64,000 nt of DNA from Casuarina equisetifolia (taxonomy: Eukaryota; Streptophyta; Magnoliopsida; Fagales; Casuarinaceae), in the NCBI GenBank assembly GCA_028551475.1, contig CM052362.1, positions 12,054,316 to 12,118,315 on the forward strand, in the 5' to 3' direction. Position 1 is the stretch's first letter. Each line of letters starts with the position of its first letter. Of the stretch, positions 33,960-45,955 are shown in pieces. The notes below the pieces were generated by a model, which worked only from the letters and a program-made list of their open reading frames with translations, made no database searches and was not told the DNA's origin. Both the position numbers and the translations under genes were made by a program.

Positions 33960-36900
33960 ACTTTGACTCTACTCTCACCTCTATTATTCTTTCTTTCCTT
34001 CTGTTTTATCCTTGACTTGTTCTTTGGAAATATTTTATTTTGCTTCGTTTAGTTTCTCTATGCTTCACGCCATCTGAGTTAGGAAAATGAGATGGGGCGG
34101 CAGCTTTTTGCGGGACATAAAACGGCGACAAATGTAAGGAGAACTTTCAAGTCCAACAAATAACTTTGAATGGGCAATAGTCAACCCTCACTCCAGTGGG
34201 TTCAACCCAATGTTTGCGAAACGTGAATCCTCTTTCCTATGTTTGCCTAGGAAAGCAGCGCGAAATTAATTATATTTCTTTCAATAGGGTCATATATATT
34301 TCTTTTACATTGAACCCTTCTTGTGTGGCGTGGAGAGAAAACAGGAATCATGGTGTTGTTTCTTCTTGGTTCAAAAGTTACTTTTTTTTTTTTTTGGTAT
34401 GATTTTAGTCTCTCCCTTGAGTAATTAAAATTAACCTTTTTTCCACCGTCAAACTTTATTAAAGATGGATGAGAAATAGTTCAATGTAGTGTTATAATAC
34501 GTTAGCCTCACATCACACATTAACTTTCACTATCAAACAAAACTTACAAAACTTACTTAAGATTATAGGAGTCTTTAATTTGTATGAGCCCTTGGGGTGA
34601 CCAGGTCAAACATCCTCCTTCCCTAATAAAATCTCTTAAAATCTCCCCCCTCTGTCGAGTAAAAAAACTATGACACAGAAAGCTCTGCCTTTCAATGAAA
34701 TAATAATGAAATGAACTGGTGGCTATTTTGGGACCTATTTCCCTTGGTGGAAGAAATTAAAGAGGGAAAAGATTCCAAACCTGCGACAACAAGATGCTTA
34801 TCACTTAATTGATAGCGGTTGACCAACTTCCCAGTCGAGTCGAGAAGAATGATTCTTCTTAACACCAGACGAAGAGAACTATGGATATGAAAACCCCAGT
34901 TCACACGTTTGAACCTCTGCCAACGCGCTTCTGATGTGAAAACTGTGGCCTGGATTTACCTCACTTGCGTTCACGCTTCTCCAGTGTGAAAGCTGGACCA
35001 CAAAGCATCTCGCTTTTACATCATTATCGCCCAGCGATTGTCAAATCCGTGTGGACGCTGAGAACTAAACTCAGAAAAACAAATTGACCAGTGACCCCAT
35101 TTTTTTTGTCTTTTTTCTCTTCTTTTTTTTTCTGTATTATTGAGGATTTAGATCACGGAGGAGCAAATTAGGAAAAATTCTCGGAGGGGAGGGGGATTCC
35201 ATGCCTCTCACAGTAGGGGTGGTCGATTTAGTCGTTTTCATGTGTTTGAACTTAAACGCCCCTCTTCATTATCTGAAGGGAAAAACCAAATTATTGGTCA
35301 CGGGTTTCTTGGCTTGTTTATTGGGCAAAGATATTTTGATAATGGGTTTCATATTTCACATGCGTGAGTTAGTTGCTCATGTTATAGTATTAAAAGGAAA
35401 TTAAGAGAAAAGACATTCTGATAAACATGAAACTGAGAATGGAGGTGAGAATGAAAGGGGCGATTTTCTTGTCTGTTCCACCGAGGACAAAGCATGAGAG
35501 ATTGGGTGCCCCGAAAGTCTCGGTGTTCATATATGACCTGCTGATGTTCAGTCCTTTGTTTTGGTGGTCGGCGAGGGCCTCAGTCAAGTCGTCTTTGACC
35601 AGAAAGAATGGTTGAATTCTGTTCTTTTTAACCTCAGGTTTTAGATTCTGCCCAAAAGAGAGAAAGTGTTTAGGCATGGGTTGAAGAATTCAGAAAGCAG
35701 CTTGGAATTTCCACTCTTTAAAACACGCATAGATCTTCTTTTACATCTGAGTCTCTCTAACACCAAGTCTAATTGTCACTTCAAAAAAGGATGCAAAGAG
35801 CAGTCATATTGTGTGAGGATGAAAAATTTTCAATTGAAAACATAATTTTTTTGTAGTAAGACATAGATTAAATAAGTATTTTTTTTATTTTTGAATTTAG
35901 CTTTAAATTTTCTAATATATACTATTAAAAAAATTACTTTTGTCATTTTTTTTGTCAGTTATTTGGAGAGAAAAAAAATTTATATCTCAACCCAATTTGT
36001 CAGTACTTGTAAAATCTTGTGATTTTTTTTTTAAAAGAAAATTATGATGTATGTTTTAATAATAAAGATTGTTGTGTGATGTGGGGAAGAGTTTGAGACC
36101 CACCAAGTAGACCACTCTTTATTTTAATTTTGAAAAGACCAACGAATATCATGTTGGCTCAATTAGAAATTTAAAAGCAAGTCAGATGTATCACAAAATT
36201 AGATCACTTTGAAGATTTTAGAATTCTGAAAGCAGTATAATCAAAATGTAAAGGTCATATTTTAGTTCAAAGCATAACTTGTCAACCCAAGTTGGCCACC
36301 TAATGCATCTTTGGATTAAAAACTTTCAACTGCAATGAAAAAGAAGTTATTAGTATAAAAATCTTTATTGGTTGGTCTTTTGACAAAACGGAATTGAATC
36401 ATTCACTTGACCAAAATCCTAATAGCCACTTTAAGAACCACATCCAGTGATCCCTCTTCCCTACCAACCAAAAGAGATTCCATAGAGTAAAGAGAAATGA
36501 GAGAAAGAGAGAACATTAATTGTTGTTATAGTATAGTTTATTTTAAATCGTCATTCTTTTAATTTTTATTTGATTTTCTGTTTCAACTAATCTATAGATG
36601 ATAAAAAAAATATTTTATTGCAGTTGGTAAGATTATAGGAAGATTATTTTGATTTTTTAATGAAAGTTTTAGCAACAAAAAAAAGGTTTTCCTCGCTTTC
36701 TAGTTTTGTTTTGATAGAGGCACATGACAAAACTTTAAGAACAAAACAATGCTGATGTGTTTTATTGATTTCAACGAATGAAGTTTGCTTTGGTTTGAAG
36801 AGTTTGCCTATTTTTTTCCCCCTTTAGAAAAAAAAAAAAAAAAAGAAGCAATATACAAAGAGAGCCAGCGGAATGGAGTTTTGTTCCATTTTCATGGAAC

Positions 36901-38319
36901 ATTTGAAACAAAAAATAAAAATGGATTCTTTAGGTTCGCTATTGGAGTTGGAAAAACTGTCCAGCGGGCTTTAAGTTATAGGGCCTAGGTCCTAAGTCCT
37001 ATTGGATCAAGAGAAACGGACGGGATCTACATGAGGACTCGAGTTAATCTTTTCAAAATGATAAACAAATAAATGAGAAAGAGGGAAAAGTAAAAAGAAA
37101 AATAAAATTCTAAAGATAGTTAGATAAGGCTATGGAATCGAAACTTAAATTCGGAAGTAATTGTAGGTTCAAATGCCTAGTTATATATTTACTTTGTCTA
37201 AACCCAAGTTAAACATCAAGTTAAGTGATATATATAAAGATCCAAAAAATCATTTGATTTTCTGGAATACCCATAACAACAAAAACCCAAGAACACTAAA
37301 TGCTTCTCGATTAGATGATTTTGTTTGTACAGTATAGCCTTCTTTTGTAGGCAAAACATACCAAAAAAAAAAAATCTAAAGAGGAAAAAAATTTGAAATC
37401 GACATCCATGGTTGATTTATCGTAAATGAAAGGGAAGAGATTTGAGTTTGGGCATTTTCATTGTTGATGATTGTTTTCTTTTACAACTTCCTTGATAATT
37501 GCCATGATGCGGGGAAGGCTACAATTGCCTTCTATGTGAACATTCTTGAACTGGCCATGAGGGTCCTTGAGCTACTCGACAAAATCCCAACCAAGTGTGT
37601 GGAGTAAGCAAGGATGGCGACGAGCTCAATAAATGCAAGAGAGGCATGCGTAGGAGAGAGGGTTCATGGCTGTGACTAGATTTGCCACGTGTAAGTGTGG
37701 AAGAGTTGGCAATATGGAGCATTGAGGGGGTAGTCCAATGTGTAATATCGTCGGTGTGGCTTGTAGATGGGTTTAACATTCCCATGCAAGCTGAAGGTGC
37801 AAAGCAGACAATAAGCTTGTTTTGGAAAAGTTTTAACCTTGGTTAGGATAGACTATTGGTAAGAATGTCCACTCAGCTCATTTCAAATCTATAAAAGTTT
37901 TTCTAACTCAAAGTTAGTGATTTTCTTATTTCCACTTCTATCACATTCCTTTTGTTATCATCATTTAGATAAAGCCAAAATGAGTAATAGCCATTTGTCA
38001 AGGGAAAATTTATGAAGCTCTAGAAGCAAAAGAGAGATAAAATGCATAGTGTTCAATGAACACCTTCTTTTATAAGTTTTATAAATACAATATAAAGGAA
38101 GGTGAAAGGGATAGAGAAAAAAACTATGAACTTCAACAAAGTTGAAATAGTATCTTTAGTGTGTTGTTCTTTCACAAAAAAGTTCTCCTTATGTACTTCA
38201 ATTAAAAACTTATATAGGAGAACAAAAATAAAAATTTTCACTTTATGTTATTGTATAGAAATGCGACTTGTAATGTGATTGAATATCACATTTACCTTGT
38301 AAATTAAATATTTTGGGTT
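33960..38319. other. intergenic upstream of the MACPF gene, no gene recognised
   Basis: Low-complexity and AT-rich DNA with T and A homopolymers. Several ORFs of 60-95 codons occur (for example 35390-35677 minus and 37519-37785 minus) but show no recognisable domain. The MACPF promoter should lie in the first kilobase. Confidence 0.55.
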
Positions 38320-38580
38320 GGGTCAGGGGCAGAGGTTCACGTAATGGGTCTCAGCCCAACTACACAAAGCAGGTCACACAAAGAACTGGGTTGTACATAT
38401 GAATGTGGGTCGCACATTGGGCTTCACAGATTAGGGTGTTTGGGTCGCATAGAACCGGATGGGGTCACTTGGAGCTGGGTCTCGTGATTTTAGACTGGAT
38501 TGGGCTCACAGTGACGGGTTGCATCACTTGGAGCTAGGCCTAGCACTTGGACTGGGTTGGCCAATTCTGAGCCACTTTTC
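38320..38580. repeat. GGGTC/GGGTT-rich block
   Basis: Short units such as GGGTCGCA, GGGTTG and ACTTGGAGCTGGG recur, in a style like the leader of copia C (18590-19010). It may be the leader of a decayed LTR element. No LTR can be paired with it. Confidence 0.4.
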
Positions 38581-39357
38581 TTTTTTCTCTTGGACTTTCA
38601 TGAACCACATTGGTTCTATAAAATATTAATGTATTATTTTCGGATATTAAAATAATAAATAAATAAGAATAAAAATGATCCCTTATTCAAATTTCATTTA
38701 TCCATAAATTTGATAGTGCAATAAAATTACACAAATTGAAGGAATTAGCTACTTTATAACATCTTTACTTAATATTATAATTTACACTATTACTTTCTAT
38801 ATCTTTATAGCATAACAAACATTAAAAAACAAAAAACAAACACATTTGCACACTACCTTTTAAACATTGTGTTACATAAAAATTATTTTCATGTAAGAGC
38901 TCTTTTTCTAAGGCGAATCTATTAGTCCAATTTTGATAGGCTTAATAATGTAAGCTAAATCTAATAAAATGAAATACATAGTTTTTTAATAATTGAATAT
39001 GAACTGACTTGTTTATCTAATAGAACTCTATTGAGTTACAACTCTTAAAGTAACACACACAAAAAAAAAAAAAAAAAAAGATGCACATATAGCACCATGA
39101 GGACAAAGGGACTATAAGCTACTTCCTATGGTTACCTCCTCGAAGTCAATATACAGAGACAAAGAATAGAGGATATAATCCTGATCATAAGATTGAATTC
39201 TGCCTTATAGATCTTTAATAATGAATTCAAAAGGCAATATGTATTTCTTATGCTTATTTTATTTATAATATTTCATTTTTTGTGTTTGGTATTCTCAATT
39301 CTAACAATACAAATCATGGGTTATCTATCTCATCCGAGAAAAATTATAGCTTGCACG

Positions 39358-39369
39358 TGGTATCAAAGC
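39358..39369 (+). other. primer-site-like motif of a possible LTR remnant
   Basis: TGGTATCAAAGC differs by one base from the initiator-Met primer site. A second variant, TGGTGTCAGAGC, lies at 39607-39618. The preceding 280 bases could be an LTR and the following ORF (to 39726) is unrecognised. No second LTR or pol sequence is seen. Confidence 0.3.
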
Positions 39370-40444
39370 TTGTTAGTGTCCAGATGGCATCGTGATCAGG
39401 GTCGTCACCGTGTGAGCAGTACAGAAGCATCTGCTCCTGCCCCGACAAGGCCAGATCGGTGGGCTGTCCAGCACTCTTTTGGTTGCATAATTCAAGAGGC
39501 TTTGCCGGATACAAGCATCTCAAGCATCTTTGTACGGCTCATTGGCCATAAGGAAGCAGATAGAATCAACCTGTTACATGCCCTATTACAACCGCACATA
39601 ACAATTTGGTGTCAGAGCTGGTCATGTCTGAATCATGCTATAAGCAAACGGAGGCCAAAATCAATCAAAAATTTTAGATCGACAAACGTCCAAGTTAATC
39701 CACACCAAGACCAGGCAGAGAGTTGAAGAGGTAAAAGGGGGGATGGCGAAAGGCCAGGCCATTGGCATGGCTTCCACACCTGGAGCATGGCGACCCCATG
39801 TAGCTAAGTTGAACTTCCCAAGACACGAAGGGAGCAAGAAGCCTACCTGATGGGTGTGCTGGGGCCATCCAATTCTTTGAGTATCACCTCCTGACAAGTA
39901 GATAATTTTGAAATATTATCATTCTACTCTTATCTCTAAGCAGATTGAATCAATCTAAGCTTTCTAGTTTCAAATCCCTTCTTATCTAACCAACTCTGAA
40001 CAAACCCATTGTAAATGTCTATTAGGTCAGTTCGTGCACAATCCGGAATATAACAACAACCCATGGACAAAAGCTTCAACATCTGTTCCATCCCCACCTG
40101 GCAGGTTCCAACTACCATTTCGGAACACCAACCACCTTTGCCGACATGGTGTGTGTGCCGTGTCATTAAGAAACTCCATGTGCTAATTATGCTTCCTAAA
40201 GTAAAGAGTACACTGACCGCATGCTTAACAGAGTGCTCATATTTTATGGCAGAAACATATTTACAGCTTCACTACGTGAAGACAACATAAAAAGTACCGT
40301 GGTGGCACAGCTCATCTTTGTAATGCTAAGATAATATACAAAAACAAAAGAAAAGCAACATAGTACGAAAGAGAAAGTGGAGTACACCACCCAGCCACCT
40401 CGTTACAGTTACAACCAAAAGCCGAGATACTTCCATCATCTTTG

Positions 40445-43400
40445 CTAAGCATACCCTGAAGTTGTTTGGGCAGAAACAGTAGCCAAGCCCTGCATCAACC
40501 TCACAATTTCCACCGTATCATCAAGATAATACTTGGCCTTACTGGGTTTTCGACCAACTGTGCAAGCAAACACTTCTGCTCTGGGAGCAATGGATGGGCC
40601 TGCCATGGAACTTGTGATTACCTCAAACATGTCTTCATCAGATCGGTCATCTCCTATACACAGAACAAAATCTGGTGACATTCCCTTCTCTTGCATGATG
40701 GAAAGTAAACGCTTGGCCACAAGTCCCTTGCTTACACCCTACATCGGGAAGCATACAGGGGAACGTTAGTGAAATTCTTATTTCAATCCATTCAAGTTTT
40801 GAGTTCCAAACAAGGGTTATATACTGTTAAGAAACGAAAAAGTTTCTAAGTGAAACCAAAGTATACGTTTCAAAAGAAAGGTATGTGAATCTCAAAGTTT
40901 TCTACATAAAAAACGGTTGCAAGTTTATTTACACTGCAAGCTATTCAAAAAAGTACGATGAGTGAGAAGGCAAGAAGGTCTCGCACTATAGATAATTTAC
41001 CATTCTGACTAGAAAGGCCCAAACCTTTTTCCTGATTTCAACTTAGCATGCTTTACATAAATTATTGCATCTTAATTAACTTAACTTCGTATTAAGCATA
41101 TCTGCTATAAGGAAGTTCTAAGATCACGACCATTAAGACCTTATTCTTCAATAGCTTTTATTCTCGGACGGCAAAAAGTTCGAAGGTACAACAGAAACTA
41201 AGCCCCCTTTGGTTCTAAGCATAAATACCAACTAAAGCAAACCAGCTAGCTCATGCATGTACAACGCTCCGATGAGCACAATTTAGCGAAAAAGAGAGAA
41301 GAGAGGGAGGAGGGGAAGGAACCAACAGAGAAAGAGACAACACGGCAACAATCCTTCTAACTATTGGGAAGTGCGCTCAGGCTAATTGTATGGTTGAAGA
41401 ATGAATACAGAACAACAACTTCATAAGAGATATATGATTCAAACCTGTGGCTTAACCTCCACTGAGTTCTGCCCACTCTTGACTGTAACTGGTTCATTGG
41501 CAAGCACGCTTTCTAGATGATCAAGGAGCTCCTTGGCCTGGCACGAACCAAAATCTGGATCTGCATCTTCATAACACCAGACGAGAGAAGTTTCCTTATC
41601 TTCAATGGTGGACCCGTCAGTTGTTTCAGTGTATAGTTTCATAACTGGCTCTGCAATCTGCTTCCAACTACAGTCTACAACAGGTAGGCACGTTTCCCAT
41701 TCTGCATCTCGCTTCAGCCTGGAAACATAAAATGATCAATTACATACTAGTTCTGTCCTATCTGAAAGTACTCACAAAAATTCAAATTTTAATTAGTTGA
41801 CCTTAGTAAGTAGCCATGCTCAGCTGCAATTCCAAGCTTTTCACAGGGAGAAAACCATTCAGCAAGAGTCCTTCGGCTTCTAGCACTTACAAGGAAAACC
41901 ATGTTGTTTGTATCTCTACACAAACTGTTTAGAATATCAATTGACTTCGAGGTTGGGCTCTTATCTATGGAAGCCTGAGGCATTAATGTACCATCATAGT
42001 CTAGAAGAATTGCTCTTGTTGTAGTCCTCTTGTAAGCAGAAACTATGTGTTCCATCGAGAGCTTCCGGAAGTTGGGATCAAGTGCCACAACTCTAAAACT
42101 CAATCCAAATCCTATACCCCAGCACCTCTTCCTCACATGTTCCCTACATGTCCTCTCCAAATCTTGAAGGAAACTACGGGCCCAATACCCAACATCATGG
42201 GTGCTGACATACCTGTAATGTTTCTCATGTCGAAGTCGTTTTTCTGCCTCGGCCATCTCAATGGCAGAGTCCATTGCATCGGCAACAGCATCGATGTTCC
42301 AGGGGTTCACTCGAATTGCTCCACTCAAAGATGGTGAGCAACCAATGAACTCAGAGACAACTAACATACTCTTCTTGGGGGCAGATGGCTCCAAACCCAG
42401 TACCTTATCCAATTTTTCAGTCCCTTGGCGACTGATTATGTATTCATAAGGAATGAGATTCATCCCATCTCTCACTGCTGTGACCAAACAACACTCAGCA
42501 ACCACATAATATGCAATTCTCTCGTAAAACTTAAGTGGTTCATCAATCAAGACGACAGGATCATATCCAGGTCTTCCAAAAAGCTTCGTTGATCCGCTTC
42601 ACAGTTGCCGAAGTCTCAGCCTGAACTTCTTTCACATCTTTTCCTCTGCCCCTAGCAGGATTGGCTATCTGTACCAAGACAACTTTCCCCTGACACTCGG
42701 GGTGCTGTATAAGAAGCTGCTCCATTGCCAAAAGCTTCAAACTAATACCCTTAAATATATCCATGTCATCCACCCCGAGTAACATTATCCTCCCTTGCTC
42801 ACAATACTGCTTAAGGAGCTCAGCAACCTTAACTTCAGTCTCTAGGAGGCTCAAGACGGACTGCAGCTGGCCCATATGTATACCAACAGGAAGAATCTTA
42901 ATGCTAACTGTTCGACCATAATACTCAAGGCCTATATATCCACGCTTGGACTCATAGGTAAGACCAAGCATCCGGCTACAACAGGATAGGAAATGTCGTG
43001 CATAATCAAAGGTATGGAACCCAATCAAATCTGAATTTAGAAGGGCCCGAAGGAGCTCTTCTCGGATAGGCAGTGTTTTATAAATCTCCGATGAAGGGAA
43101 CGGACTATGGAGGAAAAACCCAAGTTTTACTCTATTGAACCTTTTCCTCAAGAAAGTTGGCAACACCATCAGGTGGTAATCATGTATCCACACAAAATCA
43201 TCTTCGGGATTGATAACCTCCATAATCCTATCTGCAAAAATCTTATTAACGGACACATAGGCTTGCCACAAGGACCGGTTAAACCTACCACCAAGGTCTG
43301 GTGACAAGGGCAACATGTAGTGAAACAAAGGCCACAGTTGTTGCTTGCAAAAGCCATGATAGTACCGGCTAAAAAGATCTGGTGGAAGAAAAGTTGGGAC

Positions 43401-43805
43401 ACATTTGAAGGTCTCAAGGAGTATTAGGGAAACCTCATCTTGTTCGTTTGGATGAATATCCTCCTTCAGACAGCCCACGTAGATAACATCAACATCATCA
43501 TCTCCTATACCGTCTTTCAACTGGAGGAGAAGGGAATTCTCATCCCAACTGAAAGTCCAGCCCTTACTTCCATCTGTTTTCCTCTGAGCTCTTATGGGGA
43601 GCTGATTAGCAACTATTATGAGCCGGTCTCGCTGCACCGAAGACGAAGAAGGATCCGAGCAAACACTCTCCGCCAGGTCATCATCTAGGTTGGATATCAA
43701 GCCGGCGACGGTCATGATACGAGGAATTCGCCTACTCATGCGGCCAAATGACGGAGACTCACCCGAGGCAAGCTCCAGAAGATTCGAATACGATCTGGAC
43801 ACCAT
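40445..43805 (-). CDS. TPS6: class II trehalose-6-phosphate synthase, TPS6 type, one frameshift
   Basis: Class II TPS proteins join a glycosyltransferase-20 domain to a phosphatase-like domain. They are mostly thought to be regulators of SnRK1/T6P signalling rather than active enzymes. Exons: 43805-41802, 41718-41445 and 40738-40445. All phases join if one base is ignored, giving about 856 residues (the Arabidopsis protein has about 860). The start MVSRSYSNLLELASG is the conserved one; a further ATG at 43835 is in frame. Visible motifs: VWIHDYHLMVLPTF, SPFPSSEIY, VRDGMNL and SEFIGCSPSLSGA in GT20; LLDYDGTLMP (about 602) and CIGDDRSDEDMF (about 787-797) in the phosphatase part. A T5 run at 42578-42582 (written A5 on the plus strand) has one base more than the frame needs and would stop translation after about 414 residues. 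Confidence 0.93.
42578..42582 (-). other. frameshifting homopolymer in TPS6
   Basis: The coding strand has GCT followed by five T and then GGAAGACCTGG. With four T the frame runs on through the family's INEAFGRPGYDP-type stretch; with five T it ends at TGA shortly after. Both sides are otherwise intact and conserved. Confidence 0.9.
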
Positions 43806-44640
43806 GTTTTCCAGTCCTACCTCTAGCTTCGCCAATCAAAGCTATATCTTTAACTATCCCCACATAAAAGAAAAACCCATTAAAGTGAAATCGTCTCTCC
43901 CACAGAGGAACTGAATAAAATTTACTCAGGAAAAAGCCTAAAAATATATTTTCAATCGAAAAGAGACGGTACAACAGCTGTAAAACTGAAACAACAGGTT
44001 TTGAGTTTTCACTCGAGCACCCCTTTTCACACGGTGCGTAAGAGAGATTCCAAAACAAGTAGTAAGGAGAGGCGCAACTTAGTTGGCGACTCGGAAAGGG
44101 CGACAAGAATTCCTCAAAGATGAGCTAGGAGAAGTGAATCAAAACAAAGGAAGAGATAAACGTTCAAGCTTCTAGCTATCCAGATAAGAAGGAATGGAAT
44201 AGATTCAGATCATTTACAGCTAAGAAATACTTATTTGCCGCCATACTTTCCACCACAGATTGTCGCACTTGCACTGCTCTGAAACAGCAATTCAAAGAGA
44301 AAGTAAACAAATAATTGAAGAGCAATTCAAGAACATTACCAGGTTCTGAAAATGCAAATCCATTTCTGCGTGGTTGGATGGAAAATTCTGTGGTCCTTGG
44401 ATCTGGATACTTAGAAAAGAGAGAAAAATCTCATCCCAGTTGGCGGGGCAAAAGGGAGCCTTTAATTTGGTAGCTTTCTTAATGAAGCTGATCACAATTC
44501 ACAATCCCCACCCCCCCAAAAAACAACATCTGGACGCTCTTTTGGTGCTTACCCTCCCAAGATATCTACGACTAAAAACAGATTTTTCCAAGGACTTTTC
44601 TTGCTTTTAGGCTGTTCTTAAAACAGGACCAAACAGGCCC
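43806..44640 (-). promoter_or_regulatory. TPS6 5' leader region, probably with a leader intron
   Basis: The sequence before the start codon has a plausible donor (CTG|GTAATG near 44337) and pyrimidine-rich acceptors (TTTTATTCAG near 43912). A leader intron is common in this gene class. I cannot fix the transcription start. Confidence 0.35.
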
Positions 44641-45110
44641 TCCCGGGGGGGCTCAACCAAACTCAAAAGTGGAAAAAGATTGTTTCCAGGCGACGGGCGA
44701 TGGATCCAACGGCTGGTAGTTAAGGAGTACTTACACTCGTCGACAACCGAATATTCCCTCGGGCCTTATCCCTCGACCTTTGGCGAGTTCGCCACGAGGC
44801 ATCATTCTCCCGTTGGGACCCACTACCGAGCCTCGTCTGAGATTAGCTGTCTCACTTGTGCCGTACAACACGTGTCCCCTAGGTATTTGCTTTTGTGGGC
44901 CTAAATGGGCTACGTGGCGCAGTGACCACGCTCCATTTACAGAACGAAACCAGACCTCGGGTGACGTGTTTTGGTTTGACCGATCCGCGGATGTTTGAGA
45001 CAACCGCAGCTTCCTCCGCTTTACACTAATTTCCCATGTAGAATGCTGGCATCTAAACCTTATCCCCGCCAAACTAAAATGCTTTGGCGCCGCCCAAGCT
45101 GTCGCAATAA
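44640..45110 (-). promoter_or_regulatory. GC-rich upstream region of TPS6 with three ACGTG boxes
   Basis: This block is richer in GC and CpG than the DNA around it. It holds CACGTG (44869-44874), TACGTGGC (44911-44918) and GACGTGTT (44963-44970) within about 100 bases. ACGTG cores are binding sites for bZIP (ABF, G-box) factors, so ABA or energy-stress control is possible. It could also serve an unseen transcript. Confidence 0.45.
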
Positions 45111-45883
45111 TTAATATATCATGCTTCCGTTATTTTCCCATTCGGCAGACCTAACAAAAGACATCTCTCAAAGCATTAATTTCTTCATGATCAAAATATC
45201 AAAATATATAATTGTGTATAAAACACAAGTCTAATATTAAATATCCAATTGCTTTACCCATATAACTGTAAATCTAATGATATTTGATATGTATAGGAAT
45301 TGTATATATAAGACAAAATTTAAAATAGTAACGGGAAGTGTCCTTGGAATTTCTGCTTGATGCTTCTTTCTCATAGTGAAGTAAAGAATGACAACGACCC
45401 ATGATAGAAAGAAGTTTTCTTAAAGCGGAAATGGACATTAACCTTAAAAAAAAAAAAAAAAGAAGGAAAAAAGGGTCAGAAGAGTTAAAAGTGGACTCCA
45501 ATGAGAAATTGGAAGCTGGGATGGAGTAGACATAATTTGGACTTAACGTTAAAATAACGCAACATAGTGGGTACTTATTCAATATTTCTCAAACGGCAAG
45601 TAAGTCTTGAAATCTTGTTTACGGAGAAAACATTCAAACTTACCCAAAAAAATAAAAGGTTGCGAAGGGATACGTGAAGGAAAGCGATCACAACGATGGA
45701 TGATAGGCTCGATGCAACTGCACTCGCTAACCGATGCAAAGGGACGAAATCGAAAGGGAAAAAAGAAACCGAGAACAGCAGCACGTGAAGCGCTTCCCAG
45801 GGGTCAACCAGCCCCCGAAATATCTTGTTTCAGAAATGATTTTTGAGGCTGCCTACCAAATCGGACAAAAGATAACATAAGAA

Positions 45884-45884
<1 letters not shown>

Positions 45885-45922
<38 letters not shown>

Positions 45923-45955
45923 AACAAAACAAAACAAAACAAAACAAAACAAAAA
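45885..45955. repeat. compound microsatellite (AAT)n-(AAAAC)n
   Basis: About eleven AAT units at 45885-45918 run straight into about seven AAAAC units. Two different unit lengths meet without spacer. Confidence 0.92.

Noticed and set aside
35390-35677. 95-codon minus ORF upstream of the MACPF gene
   Set aside because: No domain, no splice-linked neighbours and no similarity that I recognise; similar ORFs arise by chance in this window.
39250-39726. 158-codon plus ORF
   Set aside because: Long for chance, but the first part is AT-rich LTR-like DNA and the rest matches no gag or host family known to me; kept only as part of a possible LTR remnant.
41802-43805. Calling TPS6 a pseudogene
   Set aside because: The only lesion is one base in a homopolymer, all motifs and splice sites are intact, and an error in sequence is as likely as real loss.
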